Both the position numbers and the translations under genes were made by a program. A model generated the notes under the pieces. That model had not been told where the DNA came from and made no database searches. It was given only the letters and a program-made list of their open reading frames with translations. Below are positions 33,846-43,603 of a stretch of 64,000 bases of DNA, piece after piece. Source of the DNA: Sphingopyxis sp. PAMC25046. GTDB lineage: Bacteria > Pseudomonadota > Alphaproteobacteria > Sphingomonadales > Sphingomonadaceae. Where the stretch lies: assembly GCF_004795895.1 (NCBI RefSeq), contig NZ_CP039250.1, positions 4,317,501-4,381,500 of the forward strand, read 5' to 3'. Position 1 is the first letter of the stretch, and every line of letters starts with the position of its first letter.

Positions 33846-33864
33846 GAATCTGACCAGAATCTGA
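33846..33864 (+). promoter_or_regulatory. 11-base-period direct repeat
   Basis: GAATCTGA occurs twice (33846-33853 and 33857-33864) with an 11-base period, the spacing used by OmpR/PhoB-type response regulators that bind tandem half-sites on one face of DNA. It lies about 130 bases before the DUF3576-leuS operon and upstream of the divergent exported-protein gene, so either could be the target. Confidence 0.35.
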
Positions 33865-33878
33865 ACGGCGGCATGGCC

Positions 33879-33992
33879 GGAATTGCCGCGCTTGCAGGGT
33901 GACGGCAAGGGCGATAGAGACGCTGGCAATTCCGTTATGCGCGGCCGATTTTCTTTTATTCGGGCGGGCTCCAAAAAAGATAAGGTGTTATC
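33879..33992 (+). promoter_or_regulatory. Structured leader before the DUF3576-leuS operon
   Basis: GGAATTGCC (33879-33887) pairs perfectly with GGCAATTCC (33925-33933). The overlapping TTGCCG (33883-33888) can instead pair with CGGCAA (33903-33908), so two hairpins compete. A further GATAA/TTATC repeat (33979-33992) sits four bases before the ATG. If transcribed, this leader could switch folds; no known riboswitch class was recognised. It lies in the 283-base gap 33713-33995, which otherwise holds the direct repeat at 33846. Confidence 0.35.
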
Positions 33993-33995
33993 GGC

Positions 33996-34457
33996 ATGCC
34001 CCAGCTTTCTGCCCTTGCCACGATCGGTCGCCGCCCGGCCACGCTCGCGCTGTTCGGACTTGCGGCGCTCGGCCTTTCGGCGTGCGCGAACAAGGACCGG
34101 CCGCGCGCCGACCTCGCCGCCAGCCAGGTGACGACGATCGGCGTGAACAGCTATTTGTGGCGCGCCTCGCTCGACGCGCTGTCGTTCATGCCCTTGCTCC
34201 AAGCCGACAGCGCGGGCGGCGTCGTGATCACCGACTGGTACGCGAATCCGTCGAACCCGGGCGAGCGAATGAAGGTCACTGTGTCGATCCTCGACCAGGA
34301 CCTGCGCGCCGACGCGCTGCGCGTCGCAGCGTCGCGGCAGGTGTCGCAGGGCGGTGCCTGGGTCGACGCGCCGGTGCAGGCGGCCACCGTGCAAAAGCTT
34401 GAGGAAATCATCCTCACCCGCGCCCGCGACCTGCGCCGCAGCGCCATCAGGGACTAA
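33996..34457 (+). CDS. DUF3576 lipoprotein
   Basis: A 153-residue lipoprotein with lipobox LSAC (Cys30) followed by the DUF3576 core: VNSYLWRASLDALSFMPLLQAD, GGVVITDWYANPSNPGERMKV and DLRADALRVAASRQV. The family is nearly confined to alphaproteobacteria and has no known role; outer- or inner-membrane anchoring through lipid is inferred. It is followed 54 bases later by leuS, with lptE and holA beyond, an arrangement that may link it with envelope biogenesis. Confidence 0.88.
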   Translation: MPQLSALATIGRRPATLALFGLAALGLSACANKDRPRADLAASQVTTIGVNSYLWRASLDALSFMPLLQADSAGGVVITDWYANPSNPGERMKVTVSILDQDLRADALRVAASRQVSQGGAWVDAPVQAATVQKLEEIILTRARDLRRSAIRD

Positions 34458-34511
34458 TCCGGCAGCACGGACGCGTGCCTGCCCATAGATACTAACGGGG
34501 TAACCGAAGAC

Positions 34512-37103
34512 ATGACCCGCGAAACGCGCTTTGGCGCCCTCGCCGCCGATGCCCGCTGGCAAAAGGCGTGGGAGGCGGCGAACAGCTTTGCCACGACCGA
34601 CAGCGGCGACAAGCCGAAGGCTTACATCCTCGAGATGTTCCCCTATCCGTCGGGGCGCATCCACATGGGGCATGTCCGCAACTATGCGATGGGCGACGTG
34701 CTCGCGCGCTTCAAACGGATGACCGGGCACGATGTGCTCCACCCGATGGGCTGGGACGCGTTCGGCATGCCCGCCGAAAATGCCGCGATGGAAAAGGGCG
34801 TGCATCCGGGGGGATGGACGCGCGACAATATCGCGTCGATGCGCGCGCAGCTGAAGCGCCTCGGCCTCGCGATCGACTGGAGTCGCGAACTCGCGACGTG
34901 CGAACCCGATTATTACGGGCAGGAGCAGTCGCTGTTCCTCGACCTGTTCGCGCACGGCCTCGTCACGCGCAAGGAAAGCTACGTCAACTGGGACCCCGTC
35001 GACATGACTGTGCTCGCGAACGAGCAGGTGATCGACGGCCGCGGCTGGCGCTCGGGCGCGCTCGTCGAGAAGAAGAAATTGTCGCAGTGGTTCCTCAAGA
35101 TCACCGACTTCGCCGACGAACTGCTCGAAGGGCTCGGCAGCCTCGAAAGCTGGCCCGACAAGGTGCGGCTGATGCAGGAAAACTGGATCGGCAAGTCGCA
35201 GGGGCTGGAGTTTTCGTTCAAGCTCGCCGGCGGCGCGCCGGGATTCGACGTCTTCACGACGCGTCCCGACACGCTCTATGGCGCTAGCTTCGCTGCGATT
35301 TCGCCCGACCATCCGCTGGCCGAACGCCTCGCAAAGGACTCGCCCGAGCTTGCTGCCTTCATCGAGGAATGCCGCCGTCGGGGCACCGCCGCCGAACAGC
35401 TCGATACCGCCGAGAAGATGGGCTTCGACACCGGCATTTCGGTCGAGCATCCGCTCGACCCCGATTGGCATCTGCCGGTCTGGGTCGTGAACTATGTGCT
35501 GATGGATTATGGCACGGGCGCTATCTTCGGCTGTCCGGCGCACGACCAGCGCGACCTCGACTTCGCGCATAAATATGAGCTTCCCGTCTATCGCGTGATC
35601 GCGGACGGCGACGAGGTCGCGCAGCATTTCACCGGTGACGAGGCCTACACCGGACCCGGCCGCCTCGTGAACAGCCACTTCCTTGACGGGATGACGATCG
35701 ACGAGGCCAAGGCGGCCGTTATCGCCCGCGCCGAGCATGCGGGCTGGGGCAAGGGCACGACGGTTTGGCGCCTGCGCGACTGGGGTGTCTCGCGCCAGCG
35801 CTATTGGGGCACTCCGATCCCCTTCATCCATTGCGCCGCGTGCGGCATGGTGCCGGTGCCGAAGAGCCAGCTCCCGGTCGTGCTCCCCGAGGACGCCGAT
35901 TTCTCGGTCCCCGGCAATCCGCTCGATCGCCATCCGACCTGGAAGCATGTCGCGTGCCCGACCTGTGGCGGCGAAGCGGTGCGCGAGACAGACACGCTCG
36001 ACACTTTCGTCGATTCGAGCTGGTATTTCCTGCGCTTCGCGTCAGCGCCGTCGGACAAGCCGTTCGATCCCGACGTCATCCGCCGCTGGCTGCCCGTCGA
36101 CCAGTATATCGGCGGCATCGAGCATGCGATCCTCCACCTGCTCTATGCGCGCTTCTGGACGCGTGCGCTGAACAAGCTGGGGATGATCGACATCAAGGAA
36201 CCGTTCTCCAGCCTGTTCACGCAGGGCATGGTGACGCACGAGACCTATCAGGCTTGGAAAGTGGCTAGCGATGGGCCGTTCGCTGACGACAGCGATCCGA
36301 CAATGAAAACGGAACAAGCCTATTGGGTTGCGCCGGAAGATGTTGAACAGCGACCGGAAGGCTTGTTTGCGCGCGGTACGAATGACCCGATAACCATCGG
36401 CCGCGTGACCAAGATGTCGAAGTCGAAGAAGAATGTCGTCGATCCCGATGCCATCCTCGACCAATATGGCGCCGACGCGGCGCGCTGGTTCATGCTGTCC
36501 GACAGCCCGCCCGAGCGCGACCTGCCTTGGAGCGAGGCGGGTATCGAAGGCGCGTGGCGCTTCGTCCAGCGCCTGTGGCGCCTGTTCGGCGACACCGAAA
36601 ATACCGGCGAAGGCGGCGAGGACTTGGGCCTCGCCCGCAAACTGCATCAGGCGATCGCCGGCGTCGCCGCCGATATCGAATCGCTTGGTTTCAACAAGGC
36701 GGTGGCGAAGATCCACGCGCTCGCGAACGAGATCGAAAAGGCAAAGCCCTCGGCGACGCGCGCCGAGGCGTGCCGCACGCTCATCTTGCTCGTCGCACCG
36801 ATGATGCCGCACCTCGCCGAAGAGGCGTGGGCGGCGCTGCCGGCAAGCCAGCGCACCACGCCGATGATCGCCGACGCCGCGTGGCCCGCCGCCGATCCGG
36901 CACTGCTCGTCGATGACGAGGTGACAATCGCGATCCAGATGGCGGGTAAGCTCCGCGATACGATGACGATCGCCAAGGGCCTCGACAAGGACGCCACCGA
37001 AGCGGCGGCGCTTGCGCGTCCGCGCATCGTCGAGCTGCTCGCGGGAGCCGAACCTAAGAAGGTGATTGTGGTGCCCGACCGTTTGGTGAATATCGTACCC
37101 TGA
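34512..37103 (+). CDS. leuS: Leucyl-tRNA synthetase
   Basis: An 863-residue class Ia synthetase that charges tRNA-Leu. The HIGH-type motif HMGH is at residues 51-54 and KMSKS at 634-638. Between them are the editing domain (about 220-410) and zinc-type cysteines (CAACGMV, CPTCGGE). The segment just before KMSKS (about 36248-36405) uses codons such as ATA, ACA, CGA, TTT and TTG that are rare elsewhere in the gene. It is about 56% GC by hand count, in the region where bacterial LeuRS carries its leucine-specific insertion. Frame is intact. lptE starts one base after the stop. Confidence 0.98.
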   Translation: MTRETRFGALAADARWQKAWEAANSFATTDSGDKPKAYILEMFPYPSGRIHMGHVRNYAMGDVLARFKRMTGHDVLHPMGWDAFGMPAENAAMEKGVHPGGWTRDNIASMRAQLKRLGLAIDWSRELATCEPDYYGQEQSLFLDLFAHGLVTRKESYVNWDPVDMTVLANEQVIDGRGWRSGALVEKKKLSQWFLKITDFADELLEGLGSLESWPDKVRLMQENWIGKSQGLEFSFKLAGGAPGFDVFTTRPDTLYGASFAAISPDHPLAERLAKDSPELAAFIEECRRRGTAAEQLDTAEKMGFDTGISVEHPLDPDWHLPVWVVNYVLMDYGTGAIFGCPAHDQRDLDFAHKYELPVYRVIADGDEVAQHFTGDEAYTGPGRLVNSHFLDGMTIDEAKAAVIARAEHAGWGKGTTVWRLRDWGVSRQRYWGTPIPFIHCAACGMVPVPKSQLPVVLPEDADFSVPGNPLDRHPTWKHVACPTCGGEAVRETDTLDTFVDSSWYFLRFASAPSDKPFDPDVIRRWLPVDQYIGGIEHAILHLLYARFWTRALNKLGMIDIKEPFSSLFTQGMVTHETYQAWKVASDGPFADDSDPTMKTEQAYWVAPEDVEQRPEGLFARGTNDPITIGRVTKMSKSKKNVVDPDAILDQYGADAARWFMLSDSPPERDLPWSEAGIEGAWRFVQRLWRLFGDTENTGEGGEDLGLARKLHQAIAGVAADIESLGFNKAVAKIHALANEIEKAKPSATRAEACRTLILLVAPMMPHLAEEAWAALPASQRTTPMIADAAWPAADPALLVDDEVTIAIQMAGKLRDTMTIAKGLDKDATEAAALARPRIVELLAGAEPKKVIVVPDRLVNIVP

Positions 37104-37104
37104 T

Positions 37105-37662
37105 ATGCGCGCGCTCCTGACCTCCTCGCTCGTCGCCGCTTCGCTGATGCTCGGCGGGTGCGGGCTGCGTCCGCTTTATGCAAACGGCAGCAAGGGGGCG
37201 GTGGCGCAGATACTCGCCGACGTCGATGTCGCGCCGATCGAAGGACATGAAGGCTGGCTCGTCCGCAACGCGCTTCGCGACCGGTTGCAGGCGACGCAGG
37301 GCGGCGAGGGCGCGGGCAAGCGCCTCCGCCTCGACGTCCGGCTCGAGGATTCGATCACCGGCTTCGGCGTTCGCGCCGACGATACGGTGACGCGCGAACG
37401 CCGGACGCTTCGTGCGCGCTATCAGCTCGTCGATTCGGCATCGGGCGCAGTGCTGCTCGACGCGACCGCCGCGCAGGATGCCGGGATCGACGTCGTCGGC
37501 AGCGAATATGCAACAATTGCCGCCGAATCGACCGCGCTCGAACGGCTCGCCTCGGGCGTCGCCGACCAGATCGTCGCGCGCCTTGCGGTCTATGCGAACC
37601 GCGGTGGCGGTCAGCCGGGAGCGGTGCTCGCGCCCACCGTATCCGCGCCCGCCGGGCAATGA
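37105..37662 (+). CDS. lptE: LPS-assembly lipoprotein LptE
   Basis: A 185-residue outer-membrane lipoprotein that plugs the LptD barrel and helps deliver lipopolysaccharide to the surface. The lipobox MLGGC places the acylated Cys at 19, followed by GLRPLY, the usual opening of LptE. The ERRTLRARYQLVD strand pattern is also typical. The stop overlaps the holA start by ATGA. The leuS-lptE-holA order is widely conserved in proteobacteria, which supports the call for this poorly conserved protein. Confidence 0.9.
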   Translation: MRALLTSSLVAASLMLGGCGLRPLYANGSKGAVAQILADVDVAPIEGHEGWLVRNALRDRLQATQGGEGAGKRLRLDVRLEDSITGFGVRADDTVTRERRTLRARYQLVDSASGAVLLDATAAQDAGIDVVGSEYATIAAESTALERLASGVADQIVARLAVYANRGGGQPGAVLAPTVSAPAGQ

Positions 37663-38690
37663 AGAGCGTCAAGCCCGCCGACCTCGAACGCCAGACGCGC
37701 CTCGACCCCGCGGTCCGCTTCACCCTCCTGACCGGCCCCGACGAAGCGACGATGGAAGCCGTCGCGGCGCGCCTCATCGGCCTTGCCGGCAAGGAGGCCG
37801 AGCGGCTCGACCTGACCGGATCCCAGCTGTCGCAAGATCCCTCGCTGCTCGCCGCCGAAGCGGCATCGATGTCACTCTTTTCGCCCGCGCGCATCATCAA
37901 GCTCGAACTGACCGGTAGTGGCGACGACAGCCTCGCCGCGGTCGAAGCGCTGCTCGCCGCCGAAACCGCGATCAACCCCGTCGTCGCGACGGGCGCCTCG
38001 GTCACCGCGAAGTCGAAGCTCGTCAAGCTGGTCGAGGGGTCGGATAATGCCGTCGCGGCGATCTGTTACCAGCCCGACCGACGCGCGCTCATCGGCATCG
38101 CGATGGCGGCGGCACAGGAGCAAGGGCTCCGCATCGCCAACAGCGAAGCGCAATTGCTCGTCGACCTTGTTTCGGGCGACCAGGCGTTGATGCGGCGCGA
38201 GATCGAAAAGATCGCGCTCTATCTCGACGCCGGCCCCGATCGTCAGCGGCAGGTCACGCCCGCCGACATCGCCGCGCTGGGCGCCGCGACGCACGAAGAG
38301 GATGTCAGCGCGTGCATCAACGTCGCGCTCGGCGGCAAGGTGCGCGATCTGCCCGAAATGCTGGCCAAGGCGGCGGCGGTCGGCGTCGCCGAAATCCGCA
38401 TCATCCGCGCGCTCGCGATCCGGGCGCTGGCACTCGCGCGGCTGCGCGCCGAAGTCGATGGCGGCGCGCATCCGGCGACCGTCGTTTCGGCACGCTCGAG
38501 CGGCATTTTCTGGAAGGAACGCGACGCGGTGACGGCGCAGCTTCATATCTGGGATTCGGTGCGCATCGCGCGGCTGATGAGCCGCCTGCTCGACTGCGAA
38601 CGCTCACTCAAGGCGTCGGGCACCGCAGGCGCAGTCCTGTTCCGCAAGCTAATGACCGATATTGCCCATCAGGCCGCGCGCGCGCGATAG
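37659..38690 (+). CDS. holA: DNA polymerase III subunit delta
   Basis: A 343-residue clamp-loader subunit that opens the beta sliding clamp. The N-terminal pseudo-AAA+ domain lacks a usable P-loop, as expected for delta. FTLLTGPDEATMEAVAARL and the SMSLFSPARIIKLEL segment that touches the clamp are visible. The collar domain ends with the DSVRIARLMSRLLDCERSLKASG helix typical of HolA. Translation is coupled to lptE by ATGA. A GC-rich inverted repeat (38719-38741) follows. Confidence 0.93.
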   Translation: MKSVKPADLERQTRLDPAVRFTLLTGPDEATMEAVAARLIGLAGKEAERLDLTGSQLSQDPSLLAAEAASMSLFSPARIIKLELTGSGDDSLAAVEALLAAETAINPVVATGASVTAKSKLVKLVEGSDNAVAAICYQPDRRALIGIAMAAAQEQGLRIANSEAQLLVDLVSGDQALMRREIEKIALYLDAGPDRQRQVTPADIAALGAATHEEDVSACINVALGGKVRDLPEMLAKAAAVGVAEIRIIRALAIRALALARLRAEVDGGAHPATVVSARSSGIFWKERDAVTAQLHIWDSVRIARLMSRLLDCERSLKASGTAGAVLFRKLMTDIAHQAARAR

Positions 38691-39030
38691 CGGCGCCTGC
38701 CTTGCTCCGCGCGAAGAGGCGGCGCGGCGCTCACGCGCCGCACCGCCCCGACAATGGTTCCAGTGGGAACCATCGCCCCCCGCCCGTGCCGAATAGCCGT
38801 GGGTCGCAGAAAGCCGACGGCCGGAACGAAGCTCGGAAAATCAATCGTCTATTTCAGGTCCCCGCCAAGCCCCATCCTCTGGCGTCACGTTCGATTCCCC
38901 GCGCTCACTCCCCTTCGGAGCAGGCAACGCAACTATGCAGCAGCCGCAGCCCATAAAATTGTAAGAACCCGACAGAGAATAGCTTCCGGACATTGTTTTT
39001 TATGCGTTTTGCGCGCTAAAACGAAACAAC
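38691..39030. other. 340-base gap between holA and the AraC gene
   Basis: No convincing gene. It holds GCGGCGCG/CGCGCCGC (38719-38726 and 38734-38741), which could end the holA transcript although no T-run follows. It also holds a perfect palindrome ATGGTTCC-AGTG-GGAACCAT (38754-38773) and CGTTTT/AAAACG (39005-39010 and 39018-39023) just before the AraC start. A tRNA T-arm-like word near 38889 has no matching stems. The right end is AT-richer, as expected for a promoter. Confidence 0.6.
38754..38773. repeat. Perfect 8-base palindrome with 4-base spacer
   Basis: ATGGTTCC and GGAACCAT are exact reverse complements around AGTG. The size and symmetry fit a dimeric regulator site; its distance of about 260 bases from the AraC start makes the target uncertain. 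Confidence 0.5.
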
Positions 39031-39933
39031 ATGCCGCACCGCGACGCACCCTTCGCCTCGTCCGACCGCACGCGTATCTCGACACGCTTCTTTTCCCTGT
39101 CGGAGCCGCTCCGCCCCTATCTCAGCACCATCTATCTGAGCGAGACCGGCGTCGCCGACGGTTCGCGGGTCGAGGATTATCTGCACCCCGAATGGGCGAA
39201 CCTGCGCTTTATAGACGGCGACCCGCCGCTCGCGGCGATCGGCGACGCGCCAGCGCGTAAGACCCCGCGCTTCATCGTCACCGGCCCGACGAGTCAGGCC
39301 ACCTATTTTGCCGCGGGCAATATGCGGACCTGGGGTATCGGCGTGCTTCCGATGGGATGGGCCAAATTCATTCCGCTGCCTGCCGACGAATTCGCCGACC
39401 GTCTCTGCGACGGCGGCGCGCATCCGGCCTTTGCCCGCTTCGCACCGCTCGCCGAGCGGTTGCGGCAGACCAACGACGTCGATGCCGCAGCGGCGCTGAT
39501 CGACGCCCATTTCTGCACGCTGCTTGCCGATGCGCCGCCCGACGATCCCGCCGTCCTCGCCGCGCACCGCGCGCTCGTCGATGACGGTCTGTCGAGCGTT
39601 GCCGAGCTTTCGGCGAAGCTCGGCCTTTCCGAACGCTCGATCGAGCGATTGAGCCATCGCGCCTTCGGCTTCTCCCCCAAGCTGCTGCTGCGCCGCCAAC
39701 GCTTTTTGCGCAGCCTCGCGCGCTTCATGCTCGATCCGTCGATGGCGTGGATCGACACGATGGACCATCAATATTATGATCAGGCGCAATTTACCCGCGA
39801 TTTTCAGCGTTTCATGGGGATGAGCCCCCGCGACTACGCGGCGCGGCCCAAGCCGATATTGGGCGCCGCGGCGTTCGCGCGGGCGGCGGCGGCGGGCGCG
39901 GCAGTGCAGGGGCTCCACAAACCCGCCGGATAG
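39031..39933 (+). CDS. AraC-family transcriptional regulator
   Basis: A 300-residue regulator. The N-terminal about 190 residues are a sensor domain without recognised ligand motif (contains GPTSQATYFAAGNMRTWGIGVLP). The C-terminal AraC-type domain has a first helix-turn-helix at SVAELSAKLGLSERSIERL and the second at YYDQAQFTRDFQRFMGMSPRDYAA. Such proteins usually activate nearby genes, but the neighbours are housekeeping (holA, pheS), so the target is unclear. A CGTTTT/AAAACG repeat precedes its start. Confidence 0.88.
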   Translation: MPHRDAPFASSDRTRISTRFFSLSEPLRPYLSTIYLSETGVADGSRVEDYLHPEWANLRFIDGDPPLAAIGDAPARKTPRFIVTGPTSQATYFAAGNMRTWGIGVLPMGWAKFIPLPADEFADRLCDGGAHPAFARFAPLAERLRQTNDVDAAAALIDAHFCTLLADAPPDDPAVLAAHRALVDDGLSSVAELSAKLGLSERSIERLSHRAFGFSPKLLLRRQRFLRSLARFMLDPSMAWIDTMDHQYYDQAQFTRDFQRFMGMSPRDYAARPKPILGAAAFARAAAAGAAVQGLHKPAG

Positions 39934-40039
39934 GCCGCTTTTCGGCCAACGGACTTGACCCGCGCCGTGCCTTCGGTGCAAGCGGCGGACGACGGACGCG
40001 CGGGCAGCCGCCTATCCACGGACTCACGGAAAGATGATA

Positions 40040-40061
40040 CCGGCGGCGGCAGCGCCGCCGG
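40040..40061 (+). promoter_or_regulatory. Strong hairpin just before the pheS ribosome-binding site
   Basis: CCGGCGGCG (40040-40048) and CGCCGCCGG (40053-40061) are exact complements around GCAG, three bases upstream of the AGGA ribosome-binding sequence. No Phe-rich leader peptide was found, so it does not look like the PheM attenuator of E. coli. It may affect ribosome access. Confidence 0.4.
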
Positions 40062-40077
40062 AACAGGACGAATGACG

Positions 40078-41178
40078 ATGAGCGATATCGAAGCCATCCA
40101 GGCCCAGCTTCTGGGCGACATCGAAGCAGCGCCTGATGCGGCTGCGATCGAGGCGCTGCGCGTCGCCGCACTCGGCAAGGCGGGCAGCATCACCGCGCTG
40201 CTCAAGACATTGGGCGGCATGAGCCCCGAAGAACGGCAGGCGCAGGGGCCGCTGATCCACGCCCTGCGCGAGAGCGTCACCGCCGCGCTCGCCGCGCGCA
40301 AGACCATGCTCGACGCGGCGGCGCTCGACGTTAAACTCGCCGCCGAAGCGATCGACATGACGCTTCCCGCCGACGCCGCCCCGCGCGGCAGCGTGCATCC
40401 GGTGAGTCAGGTGATGGACGAGCTCGCGGAAATCTTCGCCGACATGGGCTTCGCGGTCGCGACCGGGCCCGAGATCGAGGATGACTGGCGCAACTTCACC
40501 GCGCTCAACATTCCCGAAACGCATCCGGCGCGCGCGATGCACGATACCTTCTATTTCCCGCCGCAGATGAACGACGCCGAAGGCCGCGCGATGCTGCTGC
40601 GCACGCACACCTCGCCGGTGCAGATCCGCACGATGATGAGCGAGGAACCGCCGATCCGTATCATCGCTCCGGGGCGCGTCTATCGCAGCGACAGCGACGC
40701 GACGCACACGCCGATGTTCCATCAGGTCGAAGGCCTCGTGATCGACCGCGGCATTCATATGGGGCACCTCAAATGGACACTCGAGACCTTCCTCAAGGCC
40801 TATTTCGAGCGCGATGACATCGTGCTCCGCCTGCGCCCCAGCTATTTCCCCTTCACCGAACCGTCGGCCGAGGTCGATGTCGGTTATAAACAGGAAAAGG
40901 GCCGCCGCATCGTCGGCGGCAACGGCGACGATGACGGCCACGCGTGGATGGAATTGCTCGGCAGCGGCATGGTCAACCGCCGCGTCATCGCGAATTGCGG
41001 GCTCGACCCCGACGAATGGCAGGGCTTCGCTTTCGGGGTCGGTGTCGATCGGCTCGCGATGCTCAAATATGGCATGGACGATTTGCGCGCCTTCTTCGAC
41101 GGCGACCTGCGCTGGCTGGCGCACTACGGGTTCGGCGCGCTGAGTGTCCCGACGTTGAGCGGAGGGATTTCAGCATGA
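40078..41178 (+). CDS. pheS: Phenylalanyl-tRNA synthetase alpha subunit
   Basis: Catalytic subunit of the alpha2-beta2 class II synthetase. The protein is 366 residues. An N-terminal coiled-coil binds tRNA (residues about 1-90). The class II motifs follow: [19 protein letters not shown], motif 2 in [21 protein letters not shown], and motif 3 in [20 protein letters not shown] 40078 is chosen because AGGA lies nine bases upstream; ATG 40072 is too close to it. Its stop overlaps the pheT start by ATGA. rplT and ihfA, common neighbours elsewhere, are absent. Confidence 0.97.
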   Translation: MSDIEAIQAQLLGDIEAAPDAAAIEALRVAALGKAGSITALLKTLGGMSPEERQAQGPLIHALRESVTAALAARKTMLDAAALDVKLAAEAIDMTLPADAAPRGSVHPVSQVMDELAEIFADMGFAVATGPEIEDDWRNFTALNIPETHPARAMHDTFYFPPQMNDAEGRAMLLRTHTSPVQIRTMMSEEPPIRIIAPGRVYRSDSDATHTPMFHQVEGLVIDRGIHMGHLKWTLETFLKAYFERDDIVLRLRPSYFPFTEPSAEVDVGYKQEKGRRIVGGNGDDDGHAWMELLGSGMVNRRVIANCGLDPDEWQGFAFGVGVDRLAMLKYGMDDLRAFFDGDLRWLAHYGFGALSVPTLSGGISA

Positions 41179-43562
41179 AGATCACGCTCGACTGGCTCCG
41201 CGACCATCTCGACGGTGAGTTCACCGTCGCCGATGTCGTCGCGACCTTGAACCGCATCGGCCACGAGGTCGAAGGCGTCGAAAACCCCGCCGAGAAGCTC
41301 GCGGGTTTCCGTGTCGCCAAGGTGCTGACTGCCGAAAAGCATCCGCAGGCCGACAAGTTGCAGGTGCTGACCGTCGATACCGGCGACGGTGGCGCACCGC
41401 TGACGGTCGTCTGCGGCGCGCCCAATGCGCGCGCGGGCCTGATCGGCGTGCTCGGGCTGCCCGGCGCGATCGTCCCCGCGAACGGCATGGAGCTAAAGGT
41501 CGCCGCGGTGCGCGGCATCGAGTCGAACGGCATGATGTGCTCGACGCGCGAACTCGAACTCGGCGACGACCATGACGGGATCATCGAGCTGCCCGCCGAC
41601 GCGCCGGTGGGCACGCCCTTCGCCGACTACAGCGGCGCGGGCGATCCCGTGGTCGATATCTCGATCACCCCGAACCGGCAGGACTGCATGGGCGTGCGCG
41701 GGATCGCGCGCGACCTCGCCGCTGCGGGGCTCGGCACGCTGAAGCCGCTCGAGGTCCCGACGATCGCCGGCGAGGGTGCGCCCGCAACCGAAATCCGGAC
41801 CGACGATGTCGAGGCCTGCCCCGCCTTCTTCGGCCGCACGATCAGCGGCGTCACCAACGGCACGGCACCCGAATGGATGCGCCGCCGGTTGGAAGCCGTC
41901 GGCCAGCGCTCGATCTCGGCGCTCGTCGACATCAGCAATTATGTGATGTTCGACCTTGGCCGCCCAAGCCATATCTATGATCGCGCCAAGCTTTCGGGCG
42001 CGCTGGTCGCGCGGCGCGCGAAGCAGGGCGAAACCGTCACGGCGCTCAACGGCAAGGAATACACGCTCACCGACACGATGACGGTGATCGCCGACGATCG
42101 CGAAGTCCACGATATCGCGGGGATCATGGGCGGCGAGCATAGCGGGTGCAGCGAGACGACGACCGACGTCCTGATCGAGATCGCCTATTTCACCCCCGAA
42201 CGCATCGCGCTGACGGGCCAGGCGCTCGGCCTTTCGAGCGACGCACGCAGCCGCTTCGAGCGCGGGGTCGACCCCGCGTTCCTCGACGATGCGACCGCGA
42301 TCGTGACGCAGCATATCCTGACCATCTGCGGTGGCACGCCGTCGGCGGTGACGCGCGCAGGCACCCCGCCCGCCGAGGTGAAGACGGTCGATTATGACCC
42401 GGCGCTGTCGGCGACGCTCGGGGGCATCGCGATCGCGCCCGAGCGGCAGAAGGAGATACTTGCGGCGCTTGGTTTCAGCGTGATCGAACAGGGCAGCCGC
42501 TGGCAGGTGGCAGTGCCGAGCTGGCGCCGCGATGTCGATGGCGCGCCCGACCTGGTCGAGGAAGTCACGCGTATCACCGGTTTCGATGCGATCGCATCGG
42601 TTCCGCTGCCACGCTCCGATGGCGTGGCGAAGCCGACCGCGACCGCCGAACAGCTGATCGAACGCCGCCTGCGCCGCGCGGCGGCCGCCGCGGGCTTCGA
42701 CGAAGCAGTGACCTGGTCGTTCATCAGTGAAAGCGACGCCGCGCCCTTCGGCGGCGGCATCTGGTCGCTCGCCAACCCGATCAGCGAAGATCTCAAGGTC
42801 ATGCGCCCGTCGCTGCTCCCCGGCCTGCTCGCCGCAGCGCAGCGCAACCAGAATCGCGGCGCCGACAGCATCCGCCTGTTCGAGATCGGGCGGCGCTACC
42901 TCGCCGGTGCCGAGCATCCGACGCTCGCCATGCTGATGGCGGGCGACAAGCGCGCGCGCGGCTGGCAGGCGGGCAAGGCCACGCCGTTCGATGCGTTCGA
43001 CGCCAAGGCCGCCGCACTGGCGCTGCTCGAAGCCGCGGGCGCGCCCGCCGACCGGCTGCAGGTGATGGAAGGCGTCTCGACCGGCAACATCTGGCATCCC
43101 GGCCAATCGGCGACCTTGCGCCTCGGCCCCAAGGCCGTGCTCGCCGAATTCGGCGCGCTCCACCCTGCGTTGACGCGTGCGTTCGATGTCGACGGCCCGG
43201 TGATGGCGGTGCAGATCTTCTTCGACGCGATTCCCGCGAAGCGCGCGAGCGGCCCCGCCCGCGCGGCGTTCGCACCGCCCGCGTTGCAATCGGTGCGCCG
43301 CGACTTCGCCTTCCTCGCGCCCGCGGGGCTGACCGCCGCCGAACTGGTGCGCGCAATCCGCGGCGCCGACAAGGCGAGCATCGTCGATGCGCGGCTGTTC
43401 GACCGCTTCGCCGGGCCGGGCGTGCCCGAGGGTCAGGTGAGCCTGGCGGTCGAGGTCGAACTGCAACCGCAAGAGAAAAGCTTCACCGATGCCGAGCTGA
43501 AGGCGATCGCCGACAAGATCGTCGCTGCGGCGGCGAAGGCCGGGGCGACTCTCAGGGGGTGA
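41175..43562 (+). CDS. pheT: Phenylalanyl-tRNA synthetase beta subunit
   Basis: A 795-residue partner of PheS that contributes tRNA binding and editing of Tyr-tRNA-Phe. The usual order of domains is visible. [12 protein letters not shown] opens the protein, then an EMAP/OB-like tRNA-binding domain (residues about 40-150, [21 protein letters not shown]) and the B3/B4 editing region. B5 contains the ITGFDAI segment. The C-terminal anticodon-binding FDX-ACB domain ends [22 protein letters not shown]. Coupled to pheS by ATGA. Confidence 0.97.
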   Translation: MKITLDWLRDHLDGEFTVADVVATLNRIGHEVEGVENPAEKLAGFRVAKVLTAEKHPQADKLQVLTVDTGDGGAPLTVVCGAPNARAGLIGVLGLPGAIVPANGMELKVAAVRGIESNGMMCSTRELELGDDHDGIIELPADAPVGTPFADYSGAGDPVVDISITPNRQDCMGVRGIARDLAAAGLGTLKPLEVPTIAGEGAPATEIRTDDVEACPAFFGRTISGVTNGTAPEWMRRRLEAVGQRSISALVDISNYVMFDLGRPSHIYDRAKLSGALVARRAKQGETVTALNGKEYTLTDTMTVIADDREVHDIAGIMGGEHSGCSETTTDVLIEIAYFTPERIALTGQALGLSSDARSRFERGVDPAFLDDATAIVTQHILTICGGTPSAVTRAGTPPAEVKTVDYDPALSATLGGIAIAPERQKEILAALGFSVIEQGSRWQVAVPSWRRDVDGAPDLVEEVTRITGFDAIASVPLPRSDGVAKPTATAEQLIERRLRRAAAAAGFDEAVTWSFISESDAAPFGGGIWSLANPISEDLKVMRPSLLPGLLAAAQRNQNRGADSIRLFEIGRRYLAGAEHPTLAMLMAGDKRARGWQAGKATPFDAFDAKAAALALLEAAGAPADRLQVMEGVSTGNIWHPGQSATLRLGPKAVLAEFGALHPALTRAFDVDGPVMAVQIFFDAIPAKRASGPARAAFAPPALQSVRRDFAFLAPAGLTAAELVRAIRGADKASIVDARLFDRFAGPGVPEGQVSLAVEVELQPQEKSFTDAELKAIADKIVAAAAKAGATLRG

Positions 43563-43603
43563 GGCCGTCCGGCCGACAGGATGGATGAAAGGGAAGGTTT
43601 GAT

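Noticed and set aside
38885..38905. tRNA T-arm-like word (GTTCGATTCCCC) in the holA-AraC gap
   Set aside because: The five-base T stem does not pair, and no acceptor, D or anticodon arm could be found in the surrounding 90 bases.
39934..40077. Possible phenylalanine leader peptide before pheS
   Set aside because: No short open frame rich in Phe codons was found; only a hairpin remains.
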